From: Schistosoma haematobium
Taxonomy: Eukaryota > Platyhelminthes > Trematoda > Strigeidida > Schistosomatidae
DNA: 64,000 nucleotides
Assembly (NCBI RefSeq): GCF_000699445.3
Contig: NC_067198.1
Span: 7,872,801-7,936,800, forward strand
Direction: 5' to 3'
Below the pieces are notes generated by a model that saw only the letters and a list, made by a program, of their open reading frames with translations, was not told where the DNA came from and did no database searches. The translations under genes were made by a program, and so were the position numbers. Positions 35,256-45,865 of the stretch are shown here, one piece after another (position 1 is the first letter of the stretch; every line of letters starts with the position of its first letter).

Positions 35256-36710
35256 ATGTCAGCTGATAGTCTTAACTCAATAACTCGACCTATTCCCAAA
35301 CCATCTGATTTTAAATTTGGTAAAGAGATTGGACAAGGTACCTTCTCAACTGTTTATGTTGTCCAAGAAATTTCAACAAGTTCAGAATTCGCTATGAAGG
35401 TTGTTGATAAACAACGTGTTTGGCGTTACAAGGCTGTGGACTCTGTACTGATGGAGAAAGAAGTACTTAAACGCACAAACCATGTTTTCATCATTCGTTT
35501 GCATTGCACATTCCAAGACTCTACTAGGTTATTTTATCTTCTTGAATATGCAAGATGTGGAGAACTATTGTCATACCTTACTTATTTCACGTCCTTGAGT
35601 GTTCACTGTACTCGCTTCTATGCTGCAGAAATCTTTGCAGCCCTAGATTATTTACATTCAATGAGTATAGTTCATCGAGACCTAAAGCCGGAAAATGTTT
35701 TATTAACAGATAAAATGCACATCAAGCTGGCCGATTTTGGATCAGCTGTTATACTAAACTCTCCAAATATTAAAGCACCTAGTTTTACTGGAACTCCAGA
35801 ATACGTTAGTCCTGAAATGCTTTCTCGTATTTCTAGACAAGGTGATTGTACTCCAAATAGTGAAAGCTCACAGGATCTTACTTATCTAATGGACTTTTGG
35901 GCATTCGGGTGTATAATTTATCAGTTGATTTCTGGATCCTCTCCGTTCCGAAAAAGTGGTCCTGTCCATGAATATGAAACATTTCAGAAAATTTTAAGTT
36001 TATCTTATACATTTGCCCCAAATTTTGATCCGATTGCAAAAGATTTGGTGGAAAAACTACTTGTAATCAGTCCCAGTGAACGCCTTGGTAGTCCTTCCCA
36101 TGGTGGATCCATATCTGTTCGTCGACATATGTTTTTCTCTGAAATTAAATGGGACATCTTGCCGTACCAAGAACCTCCTTTACTAGTTCCAAACTTGGAA
36201 CCAATTGCTCCTGAGGGTTGGGATAATCTACCTGTTGGTTTTAAAGAAGCAGAGAAATATCACTTGTCGCGTGAACTCGGTTTGTCTCCTTCTCAAATAA
36301 CTGAAGATGATCGTATTCGTTTATTAAATGCACAAGGAAAGCACAATCCTTTCAATCGTTTCGTTCGTGGTCGTTTAATTTTAAAACAAGGCATATTGTT
36401 TAAGCGTCGAGGATTGTTTGCAAGAAAGCGGATGTTTTTACTAACGGAAGGACCCCATCTCTTTTATATCGATGTTGAAAATATGACACTTAAAGGAGAA
36501 GTTGCATGGTCCGATTCGTTAACTGTTGAATTGAGAAGTAACAAATTATTTTTTATTCATGTTCCAAATAAAACATATTATTTAGAAGACCCTTCTGGTC
36601 ACGCGGACGATTGGGTAAAACAAATAACATCCGTCAGAGCGCGATATTTTAAAGATACTCAAACTTTATGTTCAAATGATCCGAGTACCTCTATCGAATT
36701 AAGCATTTAA
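35256..36710 (+). CDS. PDPK1: 3-phosphoinositide-dependent protein kinase 1 (PDK1) homologue
   Basis: AGC-family Ser/Thr kinase of 484 aa that phosphorylates the activation loop of kinases such as AKT, S6K and PKC downstream of PI3K. Kinase domain about 19-294: glycine loop GQGTFS 26-31, ATP lysine K48, HRDLKPEN 140-147, DFG 160-162, activation-loop serine S176 within SFTGTPEYVSPE, FWAFG 214-218. A C-terminal PH domain (about 370-466) contains KRRGLFARKR and LTEGPHLFY, very close to PDK1 of other animals, and should bind 3-phosphoinositides at the membrane. It is shorter at the N-terminus (about 18 residues before the kinase domain against roughly 80 in human) and has about 13 extra residues at 193-210. 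The frame is open upstream to 35211, but TTTTTGTAG ends at 35251, a good 3' splice site, so I start at the ATG 4 nt beyond it. The coding region has no intron. Confidence 0.95.
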   Translation: MSADSLNSITRPIPKPSDFKFGKEIGQGTFSTVYVVQEISTSSEFAMKVVDKQRVWRYKAVDSVLMEKEVLKRTNHVFIIRLHCTFQDSTRLFYLLEYARCGELLSYLTYFTSLSVHCTRFYAAEIFAALDYLHSMSIVHRDLKPENVLLTDKMHIKLADFGSAVILNSPNIKAPSFTGTPEYVSPEMLSRISRQGDCTPNSESSQDLTYLMDFWAFGCIIYQLISGSSPFRKSGPVHEYETFQKILSLSYTFAPNFDPIAKDLVEKLLVISPSERLGSPSHGGSISVRRHMFFSEIKWDILPYQEPPLLVPNLEPIAPEGWDNLPVGFKEAEKYHLSRELGLSPSQITEDDRIRLLNAQGKHNPFNRFVRGRLILKQGILFKRRGLFARKRMFLLTEGPHLFYIDVENMTLKGEVAWSDSLTVELRSNKLFFIHVPNKTYYLEDPSGHADDWVKQITSVRARYFKDTQTLCSNDPSTSIELSI

Positions 36711-37429
36711 TCTCGTAAAACTCTTCAGACAAACGACTTATTTTTTTGTTCAGTTAGGAATGTGAAAAAGAGAAATATTGTTTATGTTGTGTTAAAAATA
36801 ATTTTAAAATGTGTACACTAAGTTGTTATTTAGTGTTACCGAATTCAATCAGTTTTGTACAGTCAGAATTTATATATATTAACTTACTGCTTTTTCATTT
36901 TTATCTCGTCCAAATTGCTTGTTGCTTGCCTGATATTTTATTATACATGTGAATTTATTTTTTCTAATGTTTAACGCGTCGATTATATAAATAGTTGTCA
37001 ATTTTTACGTTAACTAATTAAAGTTACGTATAGAGAAATTGTGTCATTTGGTAAACTTAATTTTTAAACTTAATGATATGAGAGTGCAATGTACTATACT
37101 GTTTTTATTATTAATCGTTAAATATTGATCTTGAAGAAAGAAAAAAGGCCGCTATTTCGAATCGGTGTGAATCTTTTAGATATAACTAACTCCTCTGTTA
37201 CAAAGATCGCCTCTAATCTGTTAGAGATTTCCATTAAATGGGACATAATGCTATATCGTTCTTAGATGAACGAAATCACTTAACAATACTTTTTTTCGAG
37301 AACTTGGTGCTGCCCACACAGAGCTACTCTAGACAGTTTGACCATGTATAAAAAGCAGACGTTTTACAACTAGCTAGCCTCTTAAAGAACGACACTTATG
37401 TTTATGGATTCCCGATGTTACTGGAGATA

Positions 37430-37640
37430 CATTGGGTTCTGCTCGAGATACGTGAGTGGTTTTCACTCTCCGATTCCTCCCACTGTGGAAACATACCTCC
37501 TTGATCGATCGATCTGAGAATGTAATTTCAGCCTGAGAAACAACCGCCTTACGAATTTTGTGAATAGTTTTGAATGTATTAGCTCCATACTTTTCAGACC
37601 TTACGGGCGATGATGGAAATCCATGTTCTGTTTTAATTGC
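37430..37640 (-). mobile_element. Decayed family B 5' leader
   Basis: GCTCCATACTTTTCAGACC and GATGGAAATCCATG parallel GCTCCGTTCTTCAAAGGGCC and GACGGAAATCTGTG at 55230-55280. The preceding CCCACTGTGGAA resembles the ACACTGTGGAAGG block at about 55085. Old and heavily mutated. Confidence 0.5.
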
Positions 37641-37984
37641 TGAAGTTTCCTCTCTTCACTTCCATGAGAAAGCAACATCTTTGGAGATGGTGGCTGATTC
37701 ATAAGAAATCTCACTATGTCATCGTACCCCTAATACATTCACCAGTACGAGTTAACCGTCGAACTCTAAGTTTGGTGCTTTCAGTCTTAACAATCTTTAA
37801 CCAATCTGCCTAATTTGATAAAACCTCAAGAAGTGAATATTCAACTCAGCATAGCTTGATTAAGTCATTATGATACCCAAACGTCAGGGTGGTAGCTCCA
37901 TAATCAGTTTTCCAGTAGCCATATCAGATTAAGCTTTCTTTTCGATGTGTGGGCAAGAATGATAATGATCGGTTTTTTGCTTAG

Positions 37985-38140
37985 TCAGACTAGTAGATAG
38001 TCTGACAGGTGCTCGATGAGTTATACGTTCTCCTTCCCTTATTACTATTGTGATTGTTGTTGGTTTTTGGTGTGGAAATATACTTATGTTCTAGTCAGGC
38101 TAGTCACATGTTCTTGATCTGAGTTGTGTTGAAGTCCTGT
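37985..38140. repeat. Diverged dispersed repeat, also at 50205-50370
   Basis: Shared blocks include TAGATAGT followed by a GACAG block, and AGTCAGG followed by ACATGTT, TTGAT and TGAGTTG in the same order and spacing. Too diverged to assign to a family. Confidence 0.35.
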
Positions 38141-39459
38141 AGAATAGACATTGGGAGAGCATCTAGTGTCGATATACGTCTAAGGCGAATTAGCGTCCCA
38201 TTCATGTAGACGAGGAAAGCAGCCTTATAACACTTTCTCATACTAGCCAAACATTACACTGATAAAAAAATCTCCCTGAAAAACCTAAGGCAGATAAACA
38301 GGCGTTCGTTAGTAGTATATCTCTTCAATTCGTCACACTTTAAAACAATACTGAGAAGATACTAAAATAAAACAAAGCATGTTAGCATTTAATAATAGTC
38401 TAGTGAAATTTATGAATGTTTTTTTCATTGTACAAGGCTATCCCAATGTACCTTGGTTTCAAGTTATCCAGCACATGGTGTTCAACATTATGTTTATTCG
38501 CGTTAGGGAAAGTATCTCCACATAGAACAGACTAGCAGGATACATTGCTATCGATTGCCATTATGTCATTTTTCGATCTGCGATAATTTCGAGAAATTTT
38601 CACTGAGGCCATCATTAGCGATTGATAGTGTTTTATTGTATTTAACATTTAAAGTTACTATGTACCTATTGGTTGTATGTACTACTTAATGTTTCATCCT
38701 AAATGTAAGCTCGATCACAAATCATTTGCATAGCCAAAATTCACTACATGTTTTGTACGTGAAACTGGCAAAATACAAAACTCTGGTATCAATCGCTACT
38801 AGTCTCAGCTTTTCAATTCAGTTTTGAATGAAATAAATAACAAATGATCGAATTAGGCTGAAATTTAAACACTAAACAACTAATAATTTTTCCATACATA
38901 GATGAATGTAAATGGCTTTCTTCAAACTTTATTCTTACAGAAATATGTTCTCATAGGGCAAATCACATTCTTTCCAAACGATATTATACTAACCATACCA
39001 TTGTAGTAGTGATGGTTTATCTTTTCTTTTTTCCTCACATTCACTGCCAAAATCTGTGACTGTCACCACCCAGTTGACATCTCATAATACCTATCTAGCA
39101 CATTATTTAGGTACAGAATCATTTAGTTTTCAACCACTCTCTGAGTTTATAGTTTAAAACCAACTTTCTCAGTATAAGCAAGCTAAATTCAAGTAGGCAA
39201 GTACACACTTGAGAGGTGAATTAGATTGATTAACTCAGTATATTATATAAGTACGATCAATCAAAGTCCATCAGTTTGCTTCATTTTAAAATTTTAGGAT
39301 GCATAGCTTAATAAACTCGATGGTTGAGGTGTTTAAAAACAATAATTCTTAACCGTACTCACTAAATTGATGTACTCTGGAAAATGTCGTGACCTTTTTT
39401 CATGAATATGATGCTAGGAGTTTTGCTCTTTATTTCTATTCTCTAATATCGACACCGAG

Positions 39460-39590
39460 TCGCAATTACTTAATGGTTAAAAGGTTGGATCCTCAGCCCC
39501 CACCTAATTCGGTTTGGGCAACCGGGTGTCATTAGCCGTCACATTGCAAACGTGGTTCCTACCTAACTACCTGGGGAATGGATTTATGTA
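39460..39590 (+). repeat. Possible tRNA-derived SINE-like relic
   Basis: CTTAATGGTTAAAAGGTTGGA resembles the D-arm/A-box part of a tRNA-derived repeat and is followed by GGTTTGGGCAACCGGGTGTC in the place of a B box. The surroundings are GC-richer than the flanks. No second copy in the window confirms it. Confidence 0.3.
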
Positions 39591-39959
39591 ACTAAATTTA
39601 ATATGAATACCCATTACCAGCTGAATATTGTCGCCTTTCTACTCGATTTAAAGCTGTATTTACCACGAAATTTATGGGTAAAAAATAATTATGCAAGTGT
39701 GTAAACACTTCTACTAGATATCTCACTTCAGTTAAGGACTAAAAGCTTTCCATAATATTCAACGAGTTAATAATGCATCAGAATCACTAAATTGATATTT
39801 GATAATGAAATCCTATATATTATAAAGTCAGTTATTTAATGATGTAAGACTTTCGGATTTGTTATTAACAAATTCAACCTTGAATTCTACTATTTCGTTT
39901 ACTTTGATTACATGCTATTTCTTATGTTTACTTGTTTTCTAACACTTGGATGCTGGTTT

Positions 39960-40103
39960 TTCTTTTCGCTTTTTTCTTTTTTTCTCTCATCTTAAGTTCT
40001 AGTCGTTAATTTACCAACAACATCATCGTCAACATTATTGTTATTATTATCACCACCATTGTTATGCGTGATTAAAGCCAACCAACAACTTTAAATCTAC
40101 ATT
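39960..40103 (+). promoter_or_regulatory. 5' flank of the MBOAT gene with pyrimidine tract and candidate acceptor
   Basis: A long T/C tract (39960-39990) is followed by CTTAAG with AG at 39995-39996 and TCTAG with AG at 40001-40002. Either could be a 3' splice site for a 5' UTR exon or a spliced leader, leaving a ~100-nt leader to the ATG at 40104. A CAT/TTA-rich stretch at 40020-40065 lies in between. Confidence 0.4.
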
Positions 40104-41177
40104 ATGAAATTCACTTCATTTGCATATTTCAATAAGGTTTTCATGGGTCTTGATTTTGTCCCATTAGAAAATGAGCAACCAGTTCGTGGTGGATTCTACA
40201 GAAGTTCACAGATTTTTATCCCACTTGCTAAATTTATGAATGTTCCATTAGATCAAATTAACTATGTTGTTAGTGGAGTGATTAGCATCGGTCTGGGTCA
40301 ATTAATGCGACGCCGGTTATCACCTCAGAAATGCTCTCCACGAATTCGTGCAGTTTTTGAAACCTTATTTGGTCTGTTGTTATTATCATTTTGCTTTGGT
40401 AATCAATTGCGTGTATTATTGATACAATCAAGTATTGCTTATCTATTCATGATGTGTCTACCTAGTAATCATTTTATGGCTGTATTAGTGACAATTTGGT
40501 CGTTATTTTTTCTTACATTAGTACATATTTGTCGATTAAAATATGATTATGGGGGATATACACTGGATATTTCTGGACCAGTAATGGTACAAACTCAACG
40601 TTTATCTAGTTTAGCGTTTAATCTTGTCGATGGTGTATCAGTGCGTAAAATGTCTGGTCCAAATTATTGTAAATCACAACAAACTAATTGTTCCACCAAT
40701 GAAATAATCAATCGTGATGAAACTGTGGAACAATTCCCACCTTGTTGCAAAGGGAACGCATTCACTGAACTTGATACAACAACAATGATAATGACTTCGA
40801 AATTGAAGTCAAACACTATTCATTATCATGCGCCAAATCATTGTAAATCAATGCAACGTGCTACTGCTGTTGCGTCGGATAGTCATTCTGTCATGATGAA
40901 TATCCCTACAAGTCATAAATTACATGCTGTTGAGAAAATTCCAGATCCGATCATATTTTTTGCATACATGCTTTATTTTCATGGTGTATTTGTTGGACCT
41001 TTCACGTTTTTTTCTGAATATATGGATTATCTTAAAGGTTACACAAGCAGAGAATTACCTCCAATCAATATGCGTTATTTAATCACTTTATTTCTACGTA
41101 CAGTAGCTTCGGGCCTATCAGCTGCCTATTTATGTCCTTATTTCCCGTTTGAATTTGTTTTAACTGAGCCGTTTACA
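40104..41177 (+). CDS. MBOAT lysophospholipid acyltransferase, exon 1 (residues 1-358)
   Basis: First coding exon of a 603-aa membrane-bound O-acyltransferase of the MBOAT1/2 type, expected to re-acylate lysophospholipids in the ER membrane using acyl-CoA. From residue 46 the family pattern is clear: PLDQINYVV, then a hydrophobic segment, LLLLSFCFGN, YDYGGYTLDISGPVMVQTQ (146-164) and, after an insert, the HGVFVGPFTFFSEY segment (293-306), where relatives have GILAGP. Hydrophobic stretches lie near 52-70, 84-98, 103-120, 124-142, 283-303 and 324-345. Residues about 183-278 are a hydrophilic, Cys/Thr/Asn-rich insert, much longer than the loop in vertebrate homologues. The exon ends at 41177 in phase 0 before GTAAGT. 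The ATG at 40104 is the first in frame and gives a plausible ~45-residue N-terminal extension. Confidence 0.9.
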
Positions 41178-41239
41178 GTAAGTTCTATTTATAATTGTCT
41201 GACCAAAATATTTGTTGAAATCACGAGCTGATCCAAGTT

Positions 41240-41310
41240 AACCAACCACTGAACACTTGGAAGCACTGGACTGGTATTTTGTCCTAGTATGGAACTTGTT
41301 AGGGGGTTCC
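41240..41310 (-). mobile_element. Sm-alpha-like ribozyme-region fragment, reversed
   Basis: The minus strand reads TTCCATACTAGGACAAAATACC, then AGTCCAGTGCTTCC. This is the same segment as at 41960-42000 on the plus strand, and it matches the schistosome element in which this part is a hammerhead. The GAAA core has become CAAAA here, so no activity is expected. Confidence 0.6.
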
Positions 41311-41867
41311 AAAATTTATCGACAAGGAAACATTATCCAGTCAGCGTTGAATAAAGACTTTCCAAAAGCATCTGGAAATTGGGGAGTCACGTTTCCGATT
41401 GTATATTTACCTGTACTGCTACTATATTTAGAATGGACCCAGAAACTTCCAGAAGTCTGATGTCATGTGTTACTCTATAAATACACGAACCAACCTTGTA
41501 TTGAAGAGTCCTTTTAGCACCTTGCGGCTTTTTTCTTGTGTTCAAATTACCGTGCAGATTAATCTTGGGGTTATTAGAAGTGTCTAAGAAACGGGATCGA
41601 GCGTTCATTTCGCAAACGTATCACAACGCTTGTGCTCATTCTCAACTCCGCAACTGGTAATCGAAGCCAGGCGATTCGTTCTCGTTCGAGAACTCTCAAC
41701 TTCTAGACTACTGACTCACAATTCAATGGTGTACAACTTTAACTCCAATCAATCAACAATTTTGATAGGAAATATTCCATTAGCTTTATAGAATAACTTC
41801 TTCACAGCCGACGTCATCGAACTTCAATGGTCATGCATTCTCACGACAACCTTGGGAATCCCTCCTT

Positions 41868-42060
41868 GCGCTCAGTGGTCTAAATGTCAAGCGTTCACAC
41901 ACAAAACCAGAAGCCCTTCTTCTGAATCCCGGTTGCGGGGTCGTGCGTGCGTACTGCTAAGAAGTCCCATACTCGGACGAAACGCCAGTCCAGTGCTTTC
42001 AACTGTTGTCTAACTTAGATCGGTTCTTGATCTCAACAAAATTTCTACAATCTCCACAAC
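41868..42060 (+). mobile_element. Sm-alpha-like SINE-type retroposon with degenerate hammerhead
   Basis: A tRNA-like start, TCAGTGGTCTAAATGTCAAGCG, is followed after ~85 bp by the ribozyme region 41951-41996. There, GTACTG and CAGTGC pair as stem I (with one G-U), GTCC and GGAC form stem II, and GAAAC is intact, but the first core strand reads CTAAGAA where CTGANGA is required. Two core guanines (G5, G8) are therefore A. Sequence after the ribozyme (CAACAAAATTTCTACAATCTCCAC) continues the family 3' part. Confidence 0.7.
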
Positions 42061-42579
42061 CCTATACTGATAAAATATTTTTATCTAAGAGGAAAGTAAT
42101 TGTTACTTTAAAAAAATTAAGTGATAGTGAATCAATAGTTAAAGCATTTGGCTAATGGTCGCATCAATAGAAACATAACCTTGAATACATCTCGTTTGAA
42201 GTACAAGAAACCCTCTTCGAAAGACAAAATCGTATCCAGTATTCATCTCAATTTCAGGATTAGTTTCAAAAATAATCAGTAGCTTGAGACGATAGTTAAT
42301 TTCATTCACTTCGTCTCATGCAGTTGTGATATAAAGCATCCAAAAACACTTTCATGCTTTTTATGTTTACTGTGTTCATAATACATGTATGCGTCAAGTC
42401 GTTTAATTAAAAAGGACAGATCATTCTCTCTCTTCGTCTGCCAACAAAACAGTAAAAATAAATTTTCGTACTTTTAAACTGTCGGATAAAAAGTGATTGT
42501 ATTTTTTGTCGTAATAGTCTGAATGTTTATATCGGAAATTGCTTTCACTGAATCAAATAAATCTTGATTGTTTTGATCG

Positions 42580-42960
42580 ATTCTGTCATCTCGAGTAGTG
42601 TTAGAGGTATTGGGATCGGTTGTCCATACTGTGGAAGGACATTTGCTGTTGGGCAACCTAAAAATGAACCATGATTAGGAGTGATTTTGACGATCTATGA
42701 GCATAACCATAATACCCAAGGAGTAACTGCTTACGACCAGTCATGTATGGCATTTTTGTGAATAGTTCTGTGTGTGTTACCTCTGTGCTTTTAAGACCTT
42801 GCTATCGATAACGGGAATCTATAGAGGCAAGATTGATGCGCACTCATTTTTAGAATCGACCTTCTGCAATCTCCCTTCCTTCATGGCAAGACAGCATCGA
42901 TGTATATACTGAGGAAAACCTTGGTACGACTTCACCCCCACACACTGTGTGTATAATCAG
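42580..42960 (-). mobile_element. Old family B RTE-like 5' leader
   Basis: Parallels 28400-28543 and then 55230-55400 in order: CATACTGTGGAAGGACATTTG, CATAATACCCAAGGAGTAACTGCTT, CTTTTAAGACCTTGC and GGCAAGACAGCATCGATG. Divergence is considerable, so this insertion in the MBOAT intron is ancient compared with those at 27 kb and 52-55 kb. Confidence 0.6.
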
Positions 42961-43164
42961 TTTATAGTCAGCCATCGATAAAAGCGGTTTCCACCGAGAC
43001 TGTCGTTTCTAGTTATGAACTCAACAGCAAATGTCCTAAACCTCTTTTACTGTAGAATAAGTATTATAGTTGTCTTTTTTCCAAAATAATAAGTCTTGTT
43101 GGTTTCTGTCAATAATTTTCCTACATACTACAGGATCACTGATTCTTAAACTATTCGGTTTGAA

Positions 43165-43290
43165 TAAAACCATTAGTCTAGTGGTTGTTAAAGCGTCTAA
43201 CTTTCGCGCACTAATTCTCTCGTTTAAACCCTGGTTCACCTATCCATCTGAGGAACTAGGCAGTGTTACTAGGCTTCATACTTAATGTGT
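43165..43290 (+). mobile_element. Sm-alpha-like 5' (tRNA-like) fragment
   Basis: TAGTCTAGTGGTTGTTAAAGCG looks like the A-box part of the Sm-alpha start, and CCCTGGTTCACC, ~55 bp on, sits where its B box belongs. The ribozyme part is missing or unrecognisable. Confidence 0.45.
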
Positions 43291-43619
43291 GGCGATCATA
43301 TCCACGGTCCTGATGAATGATTTAGTTTAATTTGGCGTTGAACCAATTATTCCGTAGATTACTATTGTCTTCTCCATCTGTAGTGTTCAGTCTCCTTTTA
43401 TTCATCTGAAAAAATGTAACTCAGTTGTAAGAAAGTAATGAGGTTTATATACCTTTTGACTTCTTCGAGCTGTACACATTTTTTTTGTTCATATTGAGGA
43501 TAAGTAGTACCATCTGATTATCAAAATACGAATTGTCGTTGAAAGTAACACTATTTCGTTTTAATTCTATATATATTACATTATTATTTAGGCGTATAAA
43601 CATTATTATAAAGGGGTAT

Positions 43620-43621
<2 letters not shown>

Positions 43622-43669
<48 letters not shown>
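43622..43669. repeat. (AT)n microsatellite, about 48 bp
   Basis: An uninterrupted alternating AT run in the MBOAT intron. It directly abuts the ATGCGCCACA start of the adjacent family A short-element relic, where other copies have a TA-rich stretch, so it may be an expansion of that element's end. Confidence 0.95.
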
Positions 43670-43673
<4 letters not shown>

Positions 43674-43735
43674 CACATAAATTATCGTGAAATTTGTGTG
43701 GCCTGGGGTACTACCCGAGTGGCCAAATTCTATCA
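43668..43735 (-). mobile_element. Relic of the short family A derivative
   Basis: GCGCCACATAAATT, then GTGTGGCCTGGGGTACTACCC, GAGTGGCCAAA parallels 47331-47395 (GCGCCACACAAATT, GTGTGAAGGCTGTGATACTGCCC, GGGTTCCCAAA) and keeps the same fusion of 3' UTR to 5' leader. Only the first ~70 bp are recognisable. Confidence 0.55.
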
Positions 43736-44285
43736 TCGTAATCCACCACTTATAAAGGTTCTAGACACAATCCTAACTTGAGGTTATGATATTTATAACT
43801 TTGCACAGACGATAAAAAATCCTTTTACAATTTCATACTATTGTTCTATGCGAGATTCTGATAGAGTTGTATTCTATATGTATGCACCCTCTCACGTTAT
43901 CGTTCCTATTCCAAACATTTTGCATTATTGAAATGATCCTGTTGGACTTGTCATTCACAAATTTTCTGCTTAGCATATATTTGGCTTCATAATGAACTGG
44001 ACTACATGTACAGGTTTATATCACAGGCTTCATTGTCAATCATAGTAAGCTCCAATTAAATATTACACTCGCGTAAACGTCCTATTTGGTATTAAAGGTG
44101 TACAGCTATGTGGATGTTTTTACTACATTATACTAACGTTCAATGCACTTTAATCATTCCTTTTGAGTTACTATTATGTTTTACACTTGTACTGTTGTCA
44201 AAGAAAAAATAAGAGTTTTGAAAGCATTGTTAGTATATGTGATCACACACTCACAAATTTTATGTATTTGTTTGTTTCACTTTAG

Positions 44286-45023
44286 AATTACTCCATGTTG
44301 CATCGTATTTTATATGTAACCATTTCTCTATTCTTAATTCGACAAAAGTACTACTTTGCATGGGGTTTAGCTGAAGTCAACGGAGTGGCTGTCGGTGCTG
44401 GTTATACTGGCCAGTGTCCACGCACAGGTGCTACATTAAATCATAACATTCGCAATTTTGATTTCATTAAAGTTGAAACTGGTATTAGTTTAAAACATGT
44501 TATCGATGCATGGAATATCTCAACTACACGATGGTTACGTGAAACATTTTATGATCGTCTTCCATCAGCTTATCGTACAATCCTTGTCTTTATTATAAGC
44601 GCTTTTTGGCATGGCTTTTATCCTGGCTATTATATTATGTTTTTATCGTTTGCCTTATTCACTATGACCTCACGTCTATGGCATCGTCATTGTCGTCAAT
44701 ATTTCCGTAGAAATTATCTCTCCAGTCAACTCTATAGTGTATTTACCATGATCATTACTAATTTAATTGTAAATTATGGTCAAGCACCATTTCACCTATT
44801 AGATTTCTATTCATCATTGAAATTTTTACGTATATTCTACTTTATACCGCATCTAATTGCTGTCGGTATTTTGTTTATCTATTTTTCCAAAATATGCATT
44901 ATAAAATTATCACTTAAGTATCAGCTTGATATTAAGAGGTTTGATTATGATAAAAGTAATGATGATAAAAGTCGAAAATTATCAATTTCTTCAAATCATG
45001 ATCGCGGTTTTGGTGGCCATTAA
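44286..45023 (+). CDS. MBOAT lysophospholipid acyltransferase, exon 2 (residues 359-603)
   Basis: Joined in phase 0 to the exon ending at 41177: the acceptor is TTTCACTTTAG ending at 44285, and the exon adds Asn-Tyr-Ser before MLHRILY. It holds the catalytic half: KYYFAWGLAE (379-388), DAWNISTTRWLR with the conserved Asn 435, and SAFWHGFYPGYY (463-473) with the conserved active-site His 467. Further membrane segments lie near 455-487, 505-520 and 536-560, followed by a short charged tail ending RGFGGH. The joined protein follows the MBOAT1/2 order throughout, which fixes the splice junction. Whether the substrate is lyso-PE, lyso-PS or lyso-PC cannot be read from the sequence. At 603 aa it is longer than the ~500-aa vertebrate proteins, mainly because of the exon 1 insert. 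Confidence 0.9.
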   Translation, partial: NYSMLHRILYVTISLFLIRQKYYFAWGLAEVNGVAVGAGYTGQCPRTGATLNHNIRNFDFIKVETGISLKHVIDAWNISTTRWLRETFYDRLPSAYRTILVFIISAFWHGFYPGYYIMFLSFALFTMTSRLWHRHCRQYFRRNYLSSQLYSVFTMIITNLIVNYGQAPFHLLDFYSSLKFLRIFYFIPHLIAVGILFIYFSKICIIKLSLKYQLDIKRFDYDKSNDDKSRKLSISSNHDRGFGGH

Positions 45024-45704
45024 TTACTAAAGGACGACGATCACCACTACCTTCAATACCCCGTTCGCCTCCTGCTTATGTTCATCAGTTAACACTTGCT
45101 TGCTTATAATGTCTCCCCTCTCGCTCTTGTTTTTTTCATCCATCCATTTATCTATTTATCCTATAAAAACATACTCAAATATATTCCTTGTTGCGTTTAT
45201 CCCCTTCCACCCTCTCCTGCCCACTGTCGAAATCATGTCCCATTGCATGTACTGCTACTTCCTCCATTTCCTTAAAATTAGTATTCTCATAATCACTCAG
45301 TCTTCTTTTGAATGTTTATGTGGGTTACATTTTGTGGGGTTGTTTTTTAATTTTAAAAAAATGGGACGAGAAAAATTATTCTATTTCAATGATGCGTTTG
45401 ACTATGGTATATATATATATATATATATATTTATTTTGAAGTCTTCTTGATTACCTAATAATTTGACTTACCAAGTGTTCACTTGTAATAATAATATTAC
45501 TAGTAAGTGATGAGTTCACATAACAGTGAGTTGAACTTCTATTTGTTCGTGTGTGTTGTGAACGTTTTCTCAAATATTAAATCATATGAAGAATGTGTTG
45601 TGATTCGGTATTGGTTTTATGTGGACATGCATACATATATGCATAATGGATACAAGGGATCGACTAACCTAGGGGAGTCGGAAAACCGTGATTCTAAACC
45701 AAGA
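45024..45704. other. MBOAT 3' flank with an (AT)n run
   Basis: T-rich DNA expected to hold the 3' UTR. A short (AT)n tract lies at about 45407-45431. No gene recognised. Confidence 0.5.
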
Positions 45705-45865
45705 GACATGAAGAATTTGGGAGAACACAAAGGGTGGATTCACCTGCGCCATTGCAAACGATTTTGAGCCATGTCATTCAAAGTCTCTAATCATCGGTTG
45801 CTATCGTCTCGCGGATCCCAACCAGGGTAGTCTACACCTACCAACATGGCTCAGTCCACTTGTCA
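45705..45865 (-). mobile_element. Family B RT C-terminal fragment
   Basis: Nearly identical to 49255-49400 on the same strand: GAATTTGGGAGAACACAAAG, GCGCCATTGCAAACGATTTTGAGCC and GGATCCCAACCAGGGTAGTC. Read on the minus strand it encodes the HVGRCRLPW part and the end of the RTE-like protein. Truncated at both ends. Confidence 0.8.

Larger units (their letters stand above)
36711..39959. other. PDK1 3' flank and intergenic DNA
   Basis: Directly after the stop the DNA is very AT-rich and presumably contains the 3' UTR; an ATTAAA variant poly(A) signal lies at 37017-37022. Apart from the decayed repeats listed separately (about 37430-37640, 37985-38140 and 39460-39590) I see no gene. Confidence 0.5.
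41178..44285 (+). other. MBOAT intron, 3108 bp
   Basis: GT at 41178-41179 (ACA then GTAAGT) and AG at 44284-44285 after a TTTGTTTCACTTT tract. Phase 0. It contains Sm-alpha-like fragments in both orientations, an old family B leader, an (AT)n tract and a relic of the short family A derivative. None has obvious splice signals that would disturb the two exons. Confidence 0.88.

Noticed and set aside
41257..41460. 67-aa hydrophobic open frame in the MBOAT intron
   Set aside because: Its start overlaps a reversed Sm-alpha ribozyme fragment and it has no place in the MBOAT protein, which joins cleanly from 41177 to 44286.
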